Shown here: piece by piece, positions 1 to 7,352 of the stretch | Position numbering within the stretch: position 1 is the stretch's first letter | Layout of the letters: every line of letters starts with the position of its first letter | NCBI GenBank assembly: GCA_964393335.1 | Contig: CAYMTN010000115.1 | Span: 1-16,608, forward strand | Direction: 5' to 3' | Length of the DNA: 16,608 nt | From: CAYMTN01 sp964393335 | Lineage (GTDB): Bacteria; Chloroflexota; Anaerolineae; Aggregatilineales; Aggregatilineaceae | The notes under the pieces: model-generated | Databases searched by the model: none | What the model was told of the DNA's origin: nothing | Seen by the model: only the letters and a program-made list of their open reading frames with translations | Translations under genes and position numbers: made by a program

Positions 1-1924
1 CGCCCTCTGACAGGCCCAGGATAAACACGTCGTCGTGCGGCAGGCCGCGCGCTTCCAGCACGTCGGTTGCCAGCACGCGCCCCAGGCGACTCAGCCCGCC
101 GGACGGCATCACGGCGGCGCGGTCGATGGCGAGCTGCAACTCGCCCCGGAACGTCTCCCAGGGTAACACGGCCAGATCGCCGCTTCCGGCTAACAAATCG
201 TGCGCGGCACGGATACCCGCCAGCACGTCCTGAAGTTTGTGCATGGCCGCCACGTCACGCACCACACGCGCCGCGTCGGACCCGGCCCGGATGCACGCCA
301 GCACGCCGCCGTGCGGCATGTCGCGCCGCGCCTCACCCGCCGCCGGACTCGACTCAGCGCCCTCGGCGGACTCGCCCCGCGCCGCTCCGGGATCGGGACC
401 GATCAACGCCTCGATCCACGCCACCAGATCGTAGGCTGTGCCGGATGGCGGCGGCGTGAGCCAGTCGAACAGCCCGGCCAGCGCGGCGTGTAAGGCCGCT
501 GCCCCTGCCGGGTCCACGAGTGAATCGCGCGGCTCGCCGTCTTCGTCGGTGCGCGGAGTCGCCGCGTCTGCGACCGCGCCGAGCCACGTCTCAGCACCGC
601 GCACAACCTGCCGGTCCTGGCTGATACGCTCCAACTGCGCGATCTGGTCCGGCGTCAGGCCGGGCGGGTCCAGGTATGGGCTGCGTAGCGCGTCGAGCAG
701 CTCGCGGCGCGGAAACCCATGCGCGGACAGGTCCAGAACGCCTAACAGCATCGCCACGACCGGATTCTCACGCAGCGGCACGCCCTCGCGCACGACCAGC
801 GGTACGCCGTAGACCCGCGCCGTTTCGCGCAGCGCCGTGCCATAACGCGCCATGTCCCGCGCGATGATCACCACCGACTCCGGCAGTGCCCCGGCCAGCA
901 GCCGCCCCTTGATCCACCGCAGCACGGCCCCCACTTCGCGCCCGGTATCCGGCGCTTCGATCAACGTCAGCGAATCGTCGCCGGGTATGGCGTCCGGCTG
1001 GCCCTGGAACAACACGCGCACGAGGTGATCGAGCGCCGGGGGACGCGGCGACGGGTTCCGCGACGACGCATTACGCGTCGCGTCAACCGGCTGGATGCGC
1101 CACAAGGTACGCCCCGGCTCCGCCTGCAACAGCCGTGCGCGCGTGTCGTCGAAGCGGCGAAAGTACCGCCCCGGCTCGCCGGGGACGCCGGTCAGGGTCA
1201 GCACCGTCTGCGGGACCTGCCGCGCCAGCGCGGTCAGCAGCCGGACGTGGACGCGGTTGAATTGGTCGAATCCATCTACCACCAGCAGGTCGAGCGCGGC
1301 GGGCAGTCGGTCGACCAGGCGGTCGCCGCGTTCCAGGTGCTCGACGGCCAGCCAGCCCGCGCCGTGCCGGTCCACCAGGTTCTGATCGCGCAGAAAGTCC
1401 TGGTACCCGGCGTAGATGCGCGCCAGGTCGCGGTCCTTCGGGCCGAACGATTCCGCCACCTGTCTAAACTGCTCCGGCAGGACCAAACCCTGCTTCAACT
1501 CGTGGATCAGCCCGGCCAGCAGGCCGATGAATCCCGGCAGTTCCGCGATCGCGCCGAACAGCTCCAGCGCACCTTCCGCCTGCAAGCTCGCCGTGACGTG
1601 GCGCAGAATCTGGTAGCGCGCCGTGTCCTCGACCTGCCGCTGCGGATCGCCGAGCAGGTCCAGAATACGCGCGTAGAGTCTCTCGAAGTTGAAAAACTCG
1701 ACGCCGAACTGCACCGCGTCGGTGCTGCGGGTCAACAGCCGCTCGCGGAAAGCGTGAATCTGCTGGCCGGTCGCCAGCAGCACCCAGATCGCGCTGAACG
1801 GGCGGAACATCCGCGCGTCGAGGATCGCGTCAAGCGCGGCTTCTGTTTTGCCGCTGCCCGCCGGGCCGGTGATCAGCACGGCGTCGGGCGGCAGGTCCGG
1901 CATGGCATAGGGTTCAGGGTTCAT
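1..1924 (-). CDS. AddB-like ATP-dependent nuclease/helicase subunit (3' part cut by window edge)
   Basis: An open frame of 641 codons runs from an ATG at 1924 off the left edge without a stop. Visible features are a Walker A loop GPAGSGKT (residues 20-27), a Walker B-like VVDGFDQFN (about residue 210) and, at the edge, VFILGLSEG (633-641), which resembles the segment before the last helicase-like part of AddB/RexB proteins. Family knowledge: AddB works with AddA in resecting double-strand breaks and carries a C-terminal PD-(D/E)XK nuclease with a four-Cys Fe-S cluster; that part lies outside the window and cannot be checked. The start is supported by AAGGAG six bases upstream (1931-1936). It follows the kinase gene by 73 bp on the same strand and may be co-transcribed. 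The AddB assignment is likely but a related PD-(D/E)XK family protein is possible. Confidence 0.82.
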   Translation of the reverse strand, partial: MNPEPYAMPDLPPDAVLITGPAGSGKTEAALDAILDARMFRPFSAIWVLLATGQQIHAFRERLLTRSTDAVQFGVEFFNFERLYARILDLLGDPQRQVEDTARYQILRHVTASLQAEGALELFGAIAELPGFIGLLAGLIHELKQGLVLPEQFRQVAESFGPKDRDLARIYAGYQDFLRDQNLVDRHGAGWLAVEHLERGDRLVDRLPAALDLLVVDGFDQFNRVHVRLLTALARQVPQTVLTLTGVPGEPGRYFRRFDDTRARLLQAEPGRTLWRIQPVDATRNASSRNPSPRPPALDHLVRVLFQGQPDAIPGDDSLTLIEAPDTGREVGAVLRWIKGRLLAGALPESVVIIARDMARYGTALRETARVYGVPLVVREGVPLRENPVVAMLLGVLDLSAHGFPRRELLDALRSPYLDPPGLTPDQIAQLERISQDRQVVRGAETWLGAVADAATPRTDEDGEPRDSLVDPAGAAALHAALAGLFDWLTPPPSGTAYDLVAWIEALIGPDPGAARGESAEGAESSPAAGEARRDMPHGGVLACIRAGSDAARVVRDVAAMHKLQDVLAGIRAAHDLLAGSGDLAVLPWETFRGELQLAIDRAAVMPSGGLSRLGRVLATDVLEARGLPHDDVFILGLSEG

Positions 1925-1997
1925 CCGGCGCTCCTTCTACCGCGAGTGTAGTGTCAGGCCGGGCAAAGGGCAAATGGCAAAAACGCTGCGAGTCCGT

Positions 1998-2771
1998 TCA
2001 CCGGCAGGCGGCCAGCGCTGCCCGCAGCACCGCCACCGTCGGGAACCGATCCGCCGGATCGTGGGCCAGCGCCCGTGTGATCACCGCCGTGATCCCGTCC
2101 GACAGCGCGGGATTGAGCGTGCGCGGCGGCGCGAACGTAAATGGCAGCGGCTGGCGCGGATCGCAGCCCGTCAGCAGGGTGTGCAGCGTTGCGCCGAGGG
2201 TGTACACGTCGCTGGCGACCCCCGCCAGCCCCTCGTACTGTTCCGGCGCGGCGAATCCCTGCGTGCCGAGCTTCTCACCGGTGATCCACAACGCGCCGGG
2301 CGGCAGTCTCACCGCCAGGTTGAAGTCGATCAGGGTCGCTTTCCCCGCGTCGCTGACCATGATGTGCGCTGGTTTCAGGTCGCGGAACACGACCGGCCCC
2401 GCCGGGTGCGTTTGCAGGTAGACCAGCGCGTCACAGAGTTGCAGCGCCCAGCCGACCACGTCTGCCTCAGGCAAACAGCCCGCCCCCGCGTCGAGCCGGG
2501 CTTGCAGGTCCGCGCCCCGGATCAATTCGTGCGCCATGTACGGCTGATCGCCGCCGCCCGCCTCGTAAAAGGTCGGGATATGCGGGTGATCGAACTGCCG
2601 CAGCAGCGCCACTTCCTGCGCGAAATAACGCGGCGCGTCCGCGACCGGCGAATCCTCGCGCAGCACCTTGAGCGCGACGGCGCGCCCGTCCAGCGGATCG
2701 TGCGCCGCGTATACGCGCGTGATGTCGCCCACCCCCACCAGGCCGGTGATCACGTAGCGGTCGATGGTCAC
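1998..2771 (-). CDS. Ser/Thr protein kinase-like protein, catalytic domain only, variant active site
   Basis: This 257-aa protein is a single Hanks-type kinase domain with no membrane segment or sensor domain. Seen: glycine loop GLVGVGDITRV (10-20) in which the third Gly is Thr, ATP lysine in VALK (K35), partner E53, catalytic loop FRDLKPAH (129-136), DFN (149-151) in place of DFG, APE (175-177), SDVY (187-190) and the conserved Arg242. The catalytic D131 and metal D149 are kept, but the Mg-binding Asn is His136 and the DFG Gly is Asn. FRD instead of HRD is common in bacterial relatives; the His and Asn changes are not. It could be a weak kinase or a pseudokinase. Start is GTG (2769-2771) with GGGAGGAG just upstream. 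It precedes the AddB-like gene. Confidence 0.88.
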   Translation of the reverse strand: MTIDRYVITGLVGVGDITRVYAAHDPLDGRAVALKVLREDSPVADAPRYFAQEVALLRQFDHPHIPTFYEAGGGDQPYMAHELIRGADLQARLDAGAGCLPEADVVGWALQLCDALVYLQTHPAGPVVFRDLKPAHIMVSDAGKATLIDFNLAVRLPPGALWITGEKLGTQGFAAPEQYEGLAGVASDVYTLGATLHTLLTGCDPRQPLPFTFAPPRTLNPALSDGITAVITRALAHDPADRFPTVAVLRAALAACR

Positions 2772-2826
2772 GGCGTCTCCTCCCTGAGCGAAAAACGATC
2801 AGCATACAGCGATAAGCAATAAATAT

Positions 2827-2886
2827 CTATCCGCAAATTCGTTTGGGTAGGGGCGCTGCTTGCTGCGCCCAGCAATTTACGGATAG
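2827..2886. repeat. 60-bp inverted-repeat element, copy A
   Basis: The ends CTATCCGCAAATT and AATTTACGGATAG are inverted repeats of 13 bp with one mismatch. The centre has a second hairpin, GGGCGC/GCGCCC. The same element occurs at 4375-4430 and 10270-10329, and the bases just before it (TAAATAT) are shared with the copy at 4375. It lies between the divergent kinase and M23 genes. It looks like a REP/MITE-type non-coding repeat; no target duplication is evident. Confidence 0.88.
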
Positions 2887-2962
2887 GTTTTGAGCCAAAA
2901 CGAGCGGCGGACCGGTTCCGGCAGGGTCCAGTATAGCGGGTGCGCCGCCCAGGCGCGACGTG

Positions 2963-2971
2963 TGTTACAAT
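2963..2971 (+). promoter_or_regulatory. Candidate extended -10 promoter for the M23 gene
   Basis: TGTTACAAT matches an extended -10 (TGn + TACAAT at 2966-2971). No good -35 is seen. Transcription would begin near 2978, which makes the upstream in-frame ATG at 2960 unlikely and supports translation from 3014. Confidence 0.4.
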
Positions 2972-3013
2972 GGCGGCTGTCAGAGCGTGCCCCTTCGGAG
3001 TTGCAGCGAAACG

Positions 3014-3880
3014 ATGGGTTATCCACATACCGCCTTACAACGCCTGCGCCTGCTGTTGGTGGTGCTGATCGTGTGCCCCGGTACGTTCGCGCTGGCCTAC
3101 CTGATCAGCACGCGCGCCACCTTCCGCGAGCGCACGACGCAGGTACCGGTCACGCCCGGCGTCGCGCCGGAGGTTGCGGGGCTGCCGCCTGCCGCGTATG
3201 CCGCCGTGAATCCGGCGCTGATCCCCGCGCTGGCCGCGATCAGCGGGTATACCCCGCCTGATCCGCTGGCTGCCGTCGTCGAGGGCGTGCCGCCCATTGG
3301 CGTTTACCTGCCCGCGACCGGCAACACGCAGTTTGAGCTGCCGCCGCCGACCCCCACCCCGGCCCTGACGCCGCTGCCCACCGCGACGGCGCTGCCCCTG
3401 CCGACCCCGCCGGAGGCGTTCGGCATCATCACGCCCGGTCCCGCGACGCACATCGCCCCGGATGGCGTGGCCGGTCCCGCCCCGTTGGACTACGGCGGCG
3501 TGGACTGCGCGCCCGCCGGTTGGCCGGTCGAGGGCATTTTGACGCAGTATTTCCACTGGTACCACCGGGGGATCGACATCGGCGCGCCGCTGAATACGCC
3601 CGTCGTCGCCACGCACAGCGCCCGCGTTGCGTTCGCGGGCTGGCGCACGGATGGTTACGGCAACCTGATCATCCTCGAAAACGGGCCGTTCATCACCTAC
3701 TACGGCCACCTGACCGACTTCAACGTCAGCGAAGGCCAGTTGGTCGGGCGCGGTACGGTGATCGGGTGGAGCGGCAGCACCGGCAACAGCTCCGGGCCGC
3801 ACGTCCACTACGAGATTCGCATTAACGACCAGGAAGTGGACCCGCTCACCTTTGAAAATCGCGGTTACGCACCGTGTTGA
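3014..3880 (+). CDS. Membrane-anchored M23 family (LytM-type) peptidase
   Basis: The 288-aa protein starts MGYPHTALQRLRLL, with a hydrophobic anchor at about residues 10-31, then a long Pro/Thr/Ala-rich linker to about 155, then an M23 domain. The zinc and catalytic residues are all visible: H184 and D188 (HRGID), H232 (YYGHL), and H263/H265 (GPHVHYEI). Family knowledge: such enzymes cut peptidoglycan cross-links or act as LytM factors outside the membrane. Placement outside the cytoplasm follows from the anchor. An in-frame ATG at 2960 would add 18 residues but overlaps the candidate -10, so 3014 is preferred although its ribosome site (CGGAG) is weak and distant. It points away from the kinase gene. 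Confidence 0.9.
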   Translation: MGYPHTALQRLRLLLVVLIVCPGTFALAYLISTRATFRERTTQVPVTPGVAPEVAGLPPAAYAAVNPALIPALAAISGYTPPDPLAAVVEGVPPIGVYLPATGNTQFELPPPTPTPALTPLPTATALPLPTPPEAFGIITPGPATHIAPDGVAGPAPLDYGGVDCAPAGWPVEGILTQYFHWYHRGIDIGAPLNTPVVATHSARVAFAGWRTDGYGNLIILENGPFITYYGHLTDFNVSEGQLVGRGTVIGWSGSTGNSSGPHVHYEIRINDQEVDPLTFENRGYAPC

Positions 3881-3935
3881 GCGCCCTCCCACCCCGATTT
3901 GGCACGACCCCATCGAATCCATTAAAAACAGAAGA

Positions 3936-4007
3936 AAGGGCGTAACCGCTTGACGATCCGCGTGTTGTTGTGCAGTAGGACCAACAACTAGCCCTGGTGT
4001 TACCCTT
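3936..4007. repeat. Nested inverted repeat upstream of the CBM48 gene
   Basis: The inner arms GTTGTTG (3964-3970) and CAACAAC (3982-3988) pair perfectly around an 11-base loop. Outer arms AAGGG..TAAC (3936-3946, two-base bulge) and GTTACCCTT (3999-4007) also pair. No T-run follows, so it is not a plain terminator. It lies just upstream of the candidate -10 for the next gene. Confidence 0.45.
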
Positions 4008-4013
4008 AAAAAA

Positions 4014-4022
4014 TGGTAGAAT
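4014..4022 (+). promoter_or_regulatory. Candidate extended -10 promoter for the CBM48 gene
   Basis: TGGTAGAAT is an extended -10 (TAGAAT at 4017-4022). The -35 region is poor. The predicted start near 4029 leaves a short leader containing GCAAGC/GCTTGC arms before the AAGGAG ribosome site (4047-4052). Confidence 0.45.
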
Positions 4023-4061
4023 ACGGGCAAGCAAGCCCGCTTGCACAAGGAGAATCTAACC

Positions 4062-4370
4062 ATGTTCAAGAAGCGTTTTTTGAAAAGCGGCACGGTCAAG
4101 GTTGAGTTCACTCTGCCCGATGCGATCGCCGCTGACGCCGAAACGGCTTTCCTGGTGGGCGACTTCAACGATTGGGACGAGTCGGCAACCCCGATGAAAA
4201 AGTTCAAGAACGGCAATTTTAAGGTCACGCTCGAACTGGAGCCGGACGCGCGTTACCAGTTCCGGTACCTGGTCGATGGTAACCAGTGGCACAACGACTG
4301 GGATGCCGACCAGTACGTTGCCAACCCCTTCAGCGGGGACAATTCGGTCATCACGACGACGCCCGACTAA
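4062..4370 (+). CDS. Stand-alone isoamylase early-set / CBM48-type glycogen-binding protein
   Basis: A 102-aa protein made of one E-set/CBM48-like domain and nothing else. Seen: VGDFNDWDE (32-40), ATPMKKFKNGNFK (42-54), FRYLVDGNQWHNDW (67-80) and GDNSVI (92-97), the order found in AMPK-beta and isoamylase N-terminal modules. Trp38, Trp76 and Trp80 are candidates for sugar stacking. It has no signal peptide or TM segment, so it should be cytoplasmic. Known: proteins of this size and pattern occur widely and are usually named isoamylase early set domain-containing protein; their function is mostly untested. Its place directly before the debranching enzyme suggests it binds glycogen or targets an enzyme to it. 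AAGGAG lies nine bases before the ATG, which sets the start. A repeat element begins four bases after the stop. Confidence 0.92.
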   Translation: MFKKRFLKSGTVKVEFTLPDAIAADAETAFLVGDFNDWDESATPMKKFKNGNFKVTLELEPDARYQFRYLVDGNQWHNDWDADQYVANPFSGDNSVITTTPD

Positions 4371-4374
4371 ATAT

Positions 4375-4430
4375 CTATCCGTGATTTCGTTTTGGCAGGG
4401 GCGTTTGCCGCGCCCAGCGATTTACGGATA
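4375..4430. repeat. Inverted-repeat element, copy B
   Basis: CTATCCGTGATTTCG at the left and GATTTACGGATA at the right are the same ends as at 2827-2886, with a central GGGGCG..CGCGCCC hairpin. This copy is slightly shorter and lacks the final G. It begins four bases after the CBM48 stop codon and could act as an mRNA 3' structure or a partial terminator before the debranching gene. Confidence 0.85.
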
Positions 4431-4529
4431 CGAGGTATGGTGAGGGGCGTAGCCGCCTTTCCCCCGCAGGTGCGCAATCGTCGACGCCCTTATTCATCCA
4501 TCCGGCGCACCACCCACACACGAACTATC

Positions 4530-4570
4530 CCCGCCCGTTACAGCCAGCAGAATCCGGTTGTACGGGCGGG
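4530..4570. repeat. Hairpin in the leader of the debranching-enzyme gene
   Basis: CCCGCCCGT (4530-4538) and ACGGGCGGG (4562-4570) form a perfect 9-bp stem around a 23-base loop, 42 bases before the ATG. There is no T-run. A role in the 5' UTR is only a possibility. Confidence 0.45.
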
Positions 4571-4612
4571 TGCTGCGAACCAGAGAGGTACCACCAGGTC
4601 GGGGAACAAACA

Positions 4613-6661
4613 ATGATCCATTTTGGACGCGAAGTAACCGGCAATTTAGACGCCATGCTGCGCCGCGAGTGGCTGGTGACCAACGGCATCGGCGGGTACG
4701 CGATGGGGTCGCTGGCCGGGACCCGCACCCGGCGCTATCACAGCCTGCTGACCGCGTCCATCAAGCCGCCGACTCGCCGCACGCTGCTGGTCGCCAACCT
4801 GGACGCCTGGGTCGAGATCGACGGGCGGCGCTCGCCGCTGGTCACGCACGAATGGGCGGCGGGTGTCGTGCTGCCGGATGGGTATCGCCACCTGGAAAGT
4901 TTTCACCTGGACGGATCGATCCCCGTATTCGTGTGGGGCCTGGGTGATGTCCGCATCGTGCAGCGCATCTGGATGGCGCACGGCAAAAACACGACCTACG
5001 TCACCTATACCTACGTGCGCGGCACGTCAAACGTCAGTATGGTGCTCAAACCGCTGTGCACCTGCCGCGATCATCACAAGCTGACCAAGGGCGGCTACCA
5101 TACCGACGTGGACGATTACCCGTCGCCCTGGGCCGACGGGCAGGCGATCACGGTCCAGGCCGGGCCGGATGCCCTCCAGCCGTTCCACATTCTGACCAAC
5201 ACCGGCAGCATCGTGCCGGATAGCGAGTGGTGGTGGTCGTTTCACCTGGCGCTGGAAAAACGGCGCGGGCTGGATAACCAGGAAGACCTGTTCGCCGCCG
5301 CGACTATCACCGCCGACCTGGGCCTGGGCAATACGCTGGCGGTCGTCTTCAGCACCGAACACGACGATCCGCCGCCCTGGCACGACGCGTTGCTGGCCGA
5401 GCAGCAGCGCCAGCGCGACCTGCTGGCCCAGGCGGAGCTGGATGACGCCACGCCCGGCTGGGTGCGGCAGCTTGTCCTGGCCGCCGACCAGTTCATCGTC
5501 ACGCGCGAGATCGACGGGCAGCCCGGCAAAAGCATCCTGGCCGGGTATCCCTGGTTCAGCGATTGGGGCCGCGATACGATGATCGCGCTGCCCGGCCTGA
5601 CGCTCGCCACCGGACGCCGCGACGACGGCGCGGCCATCCTGCAAACCTACGCGAAATTCGTGGACCAGGGCATGCTGCCCAACCGGTTCCCCGACGCCGG
5701 GTACGCGCCCGAATACAACACGGTGGACGCGACGCTGTGGTACTTCCAGGCGATCTACGCCTGCGCCAAAAACTGCGGCATGGATGACACCGCGCTCCGC
5801 GCGGCGATCCGTGCCCTGTACCCGGTGATGACCGGCATCCTGACGTGGTACGCGGACGGCACGCGCTACAACATCCATCAAGACCCCGACGACGGGCTGC
5901 TGTTCGCCGGAGAACCCGGCCTGCAACTGAGCTGGATGGATGCCAAGATCGACGATTGGGTGGTCACGCCGCGCATCGGCAAGCCGGTTGAGGTCAACGC
6001 GCTGTGGTATAACGCGCTGCGCATCACGGCGGAATTAGCCGCCAGCCTGGGTCACGACGACGATGCCGCGCGGTATGGCGCGATGGCCGACCGCACGGCG
6101 GCCAGCTTCGATGCGCGCTTCTGGTACAGCGGCGGGTACCTCTACGACGTGATCGACGGGCCGGAAGGCGACGATCCGACGCTGCGCCCCAACCAGATTT
6201 TCGCGGTATCGCTGCCCTTCCCGCTGTTGGACGGCGACAAAGCCCGCGCGGTAGTGGACATCTGCGCCCGCGAACTCGTCGTATCGTACGGGCTGCGCAG
6301 CCTGGCCCCGGACGAAACCGACTACACCGGGTACTACGGCGGCGACCCGCTTCAGCGCGACGGCAGCTACCACCAGGGCACAGTCTGGGCGTGGCTGATT
6401 GGGCCGTTTGCTGCCGCCCATTACCACGTCTACGGCAACGCGCGGACGGCGATCAGCTACCTGGAGCCGCTGGCCGACCACCTGAACGATCATGGGCTGG
6501 GCACGATCAGCGAGATTTTCGACGGCGACCCGCCCCACACGCCGCGCGGCTGCATCGCGCAGGCGTGGAGCGTCGCGGAAGTGCTGCGCGTGTGGCGCGC
6601 GCTGGTGCCCGCCGCCCAACCGTCAGCCCGGAATCCTGTACAAACCCCTGCCAACGCGTGA
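4613..6661 (+). CDS. Glycogen debranching enzyme (amylo-alpha-1,6-glucosidase, archaeal/bacterial GH133 type)
   Basis: The 682-aa protein has the two-part build of this family. An N-terminal beta domain begins REWLVTNGIGGYAMGSLAG (18-36), followed by RTRRYHSLL. The C-terminal (alpha/alpha)6 part has WFSDWGRDTM (314-323), LSWMDAKIDDW (439-449), PVEVNALWYNAL (458-469), SYHQGTVWAWLIGPF (585-599) and SEIFDG (633-638). D443 and E634 are the likely catalytic acid pair by family analogy. It should hydrolyse alpha-1,6 branch stubs of glycogen in the cytoplasm; no signal peptide is present. The length is normal for the archaeal-type group. The ribosome site is modest (GGGGA, 4599-4603). It may be read through from the CBM48 gene or from its own promoter, and is followed after 24 bases by the next gene. 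The tail after about 665 is a disordered Pro/Ala stretch. Confidence 0.95.
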   Translation: MIHFGREVTGNLDAMLRREWLVTNGIGGYAMGSLAGTRTRRYHSLLTASIKPPTRRTLLVANLDAWVEIDGRRSPLVTHEWAAGVVLPDGYRHLESFHLDGSIPVFVWGLGDVRIVQRIWMAHGKNTTYVTYTYVRGTSNVSMVLKPLCTCRDHHKLTKGGYHTDVDDYPSPWADGQAITVQAGPDALQPFHILTNTGSIVPDSEWWWSFHLALEKRRGLDNQEDLFAAATITADLGLGNTLAVVFSTEHDDPPPWHDALLAEQQRQRDLLAQAELDDATPGWVRQLVLAADQFIVTREIDGQPGKSILAGYPWFSDWGRDTMIALPGLTLATGRRDDGAAILQTYAKFVDQGMLPNRFPDAGYAPEYNTVDATLWYFQAIYACAKNCGMDDTALRAAIRALYPVMTGILTWYADGTRYNIHQDPDDGLLFAGEPGLQLSWMDAKIDDWVVTPRIGKPVEVNALWYNALRITAELAASLGHDDDAARYGAMADRTAASFDARFWYSGGYLYDVIDGPEGDDPTLRPNQIFAVSLPFPLLDGDKARAVVDICARELVVSYGLRSLAPDETDYTGYYGGDPLQRDGSYHQGTVWAWLIGPFAAAHYHVYGNARTAISYLEPLADHLNDHGLGTISEIFDGDPPHTPRGCIAQAWSVAEVLRVWRALVPAAQPSARNPVQTPANA

Positions 6662-6685
6662 GTCAGCCAGGAGTCACGACCGGAT

Positions 6686-7285
6686 ATGGATGCCCAACCC
6701 CGCGATAGTTCACCCAGCCGCCGCTATACGATCATGCTCACGGCGGCGATTGTCTTGTTTTTGGTGACACTCACCATTGCGATCATGATCATCATCATCG
6801 CCAACGCGCGGGAAACCGACCGCGAAGCGGAGATCGAGGTCACGCTGACGGCAGCTTTTGCGCAGATTGACCAACTCCAGACGGTGGCCGCCCCCGGTTC
6901 GACCACCGCGCCGCAGGTGGTCCCTGGCGAATACGCGTTCGCGCCGGTCGACCGCACCCCGCTGTATGCTGCCGCCGCCCAGTGCGACGTCCACCTGCTG
7001 ACCGGGCAGGTCATCGACCAGGACGGCGCGCCGCTGGACGGATTCGTGATCTGGGTGTGGGGGGATTACCTCGACCCGCAGCGTACCATGACCGGGGAGA
7101 TCGCGCAGCAGCCGGCGGGATCGTGGCTGTTGGCGCTGGAGGGCAACATCAACCGCCGCGTGTGGGTCCAGATGATAGCCGACCGGCGTTACGTGTCGGC
7201 CCCCGTCGAGATCGTATTCGAAGCGGGCGACTGCACGCAGAACCACGCCAGCGTGACGCTCCAGCAGATCGCCCCGCTTAACTGA
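6686..7285 (+). CDS. Single-pass membrane-anchored protein of unknown function
   Basis: The 199-aa product has a basic N-terminus, a strong hydrophobic anchor at about 16-39 and an outside domain. A short, possibly coiled segment (41-66) leads to a Pro/Thr linker and then a compact beta-rich domain from residue 100. LLTGQVIDQDGAPLDGFVIW (104-123) resembles the start of a carboxypeptidase-regulatory-like (Ig-type) fold, and C100 and C183 could form a disulfide. No catalytic motif is seen. It lies 24 bases after the debranching gene and is probably co-transcribed with it, but the outside location argues against a direct role in glycogen breakdown. The ribosome site AGGAG (6669-6673) is a little far from the ATG. 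It converges on the gene at 7353. Confidence 0.82.
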   Translation: MDAQPRDSSPSRRYTIMLTAAIVLFLVTLTIAIMIIIIANARETDREAEIEVTLTAAFAQIDQLQTVAAPGSTTAPQVVPGEYAFAPVDRTPLYAAAAQCDVHLLTGQVIDQDGAPLDGFVIWVWGDYLDPQRTMTGEIAQQPAGSWLLALEGNINRRVWVQMIADRRYVSAPVEIVFEAGDCTQNHASVTLQQIAPLN

Positions 7286-7352
7286 CCGGATCGGTCGTGG
7301 TGGTTGCCGGTCGAAATGGCACGGCTGCGAGTATGTGGTTCAGGCGGCCCGC

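Noticed and set aside
1025..1951. Plus-strand open frame of 308 codons
   Set aside because: It is antisense to the AddB-like gene, has Arg/Gln/Val-rich composition typical of a GC-rich shadow frame, and no motif or ribosome site.
1974..2822. Plus-strand open frame of 282 codons
   Set aside because: Antisense to the kinase gene, whose motifs are clear; no protein features of its own.
3035..4228. Minus-strand open frame of 397 codons
   Set aside because: Covers the M23 and CBM48 genes in antisense; composition is Arg/Gly-rich and shows no domain.
5027..5926. Minus-strand open frame of 299 codons
   Set aside because: Antisense to the debranching enzyme; third-position GC bias keeps the frame open.
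7284..7296. Terminator between the convergent genes at 7285 and 7353
   Set aside because: GACCG/CGGTC forms only a 5-bp stem and no T-run follows on either strand.
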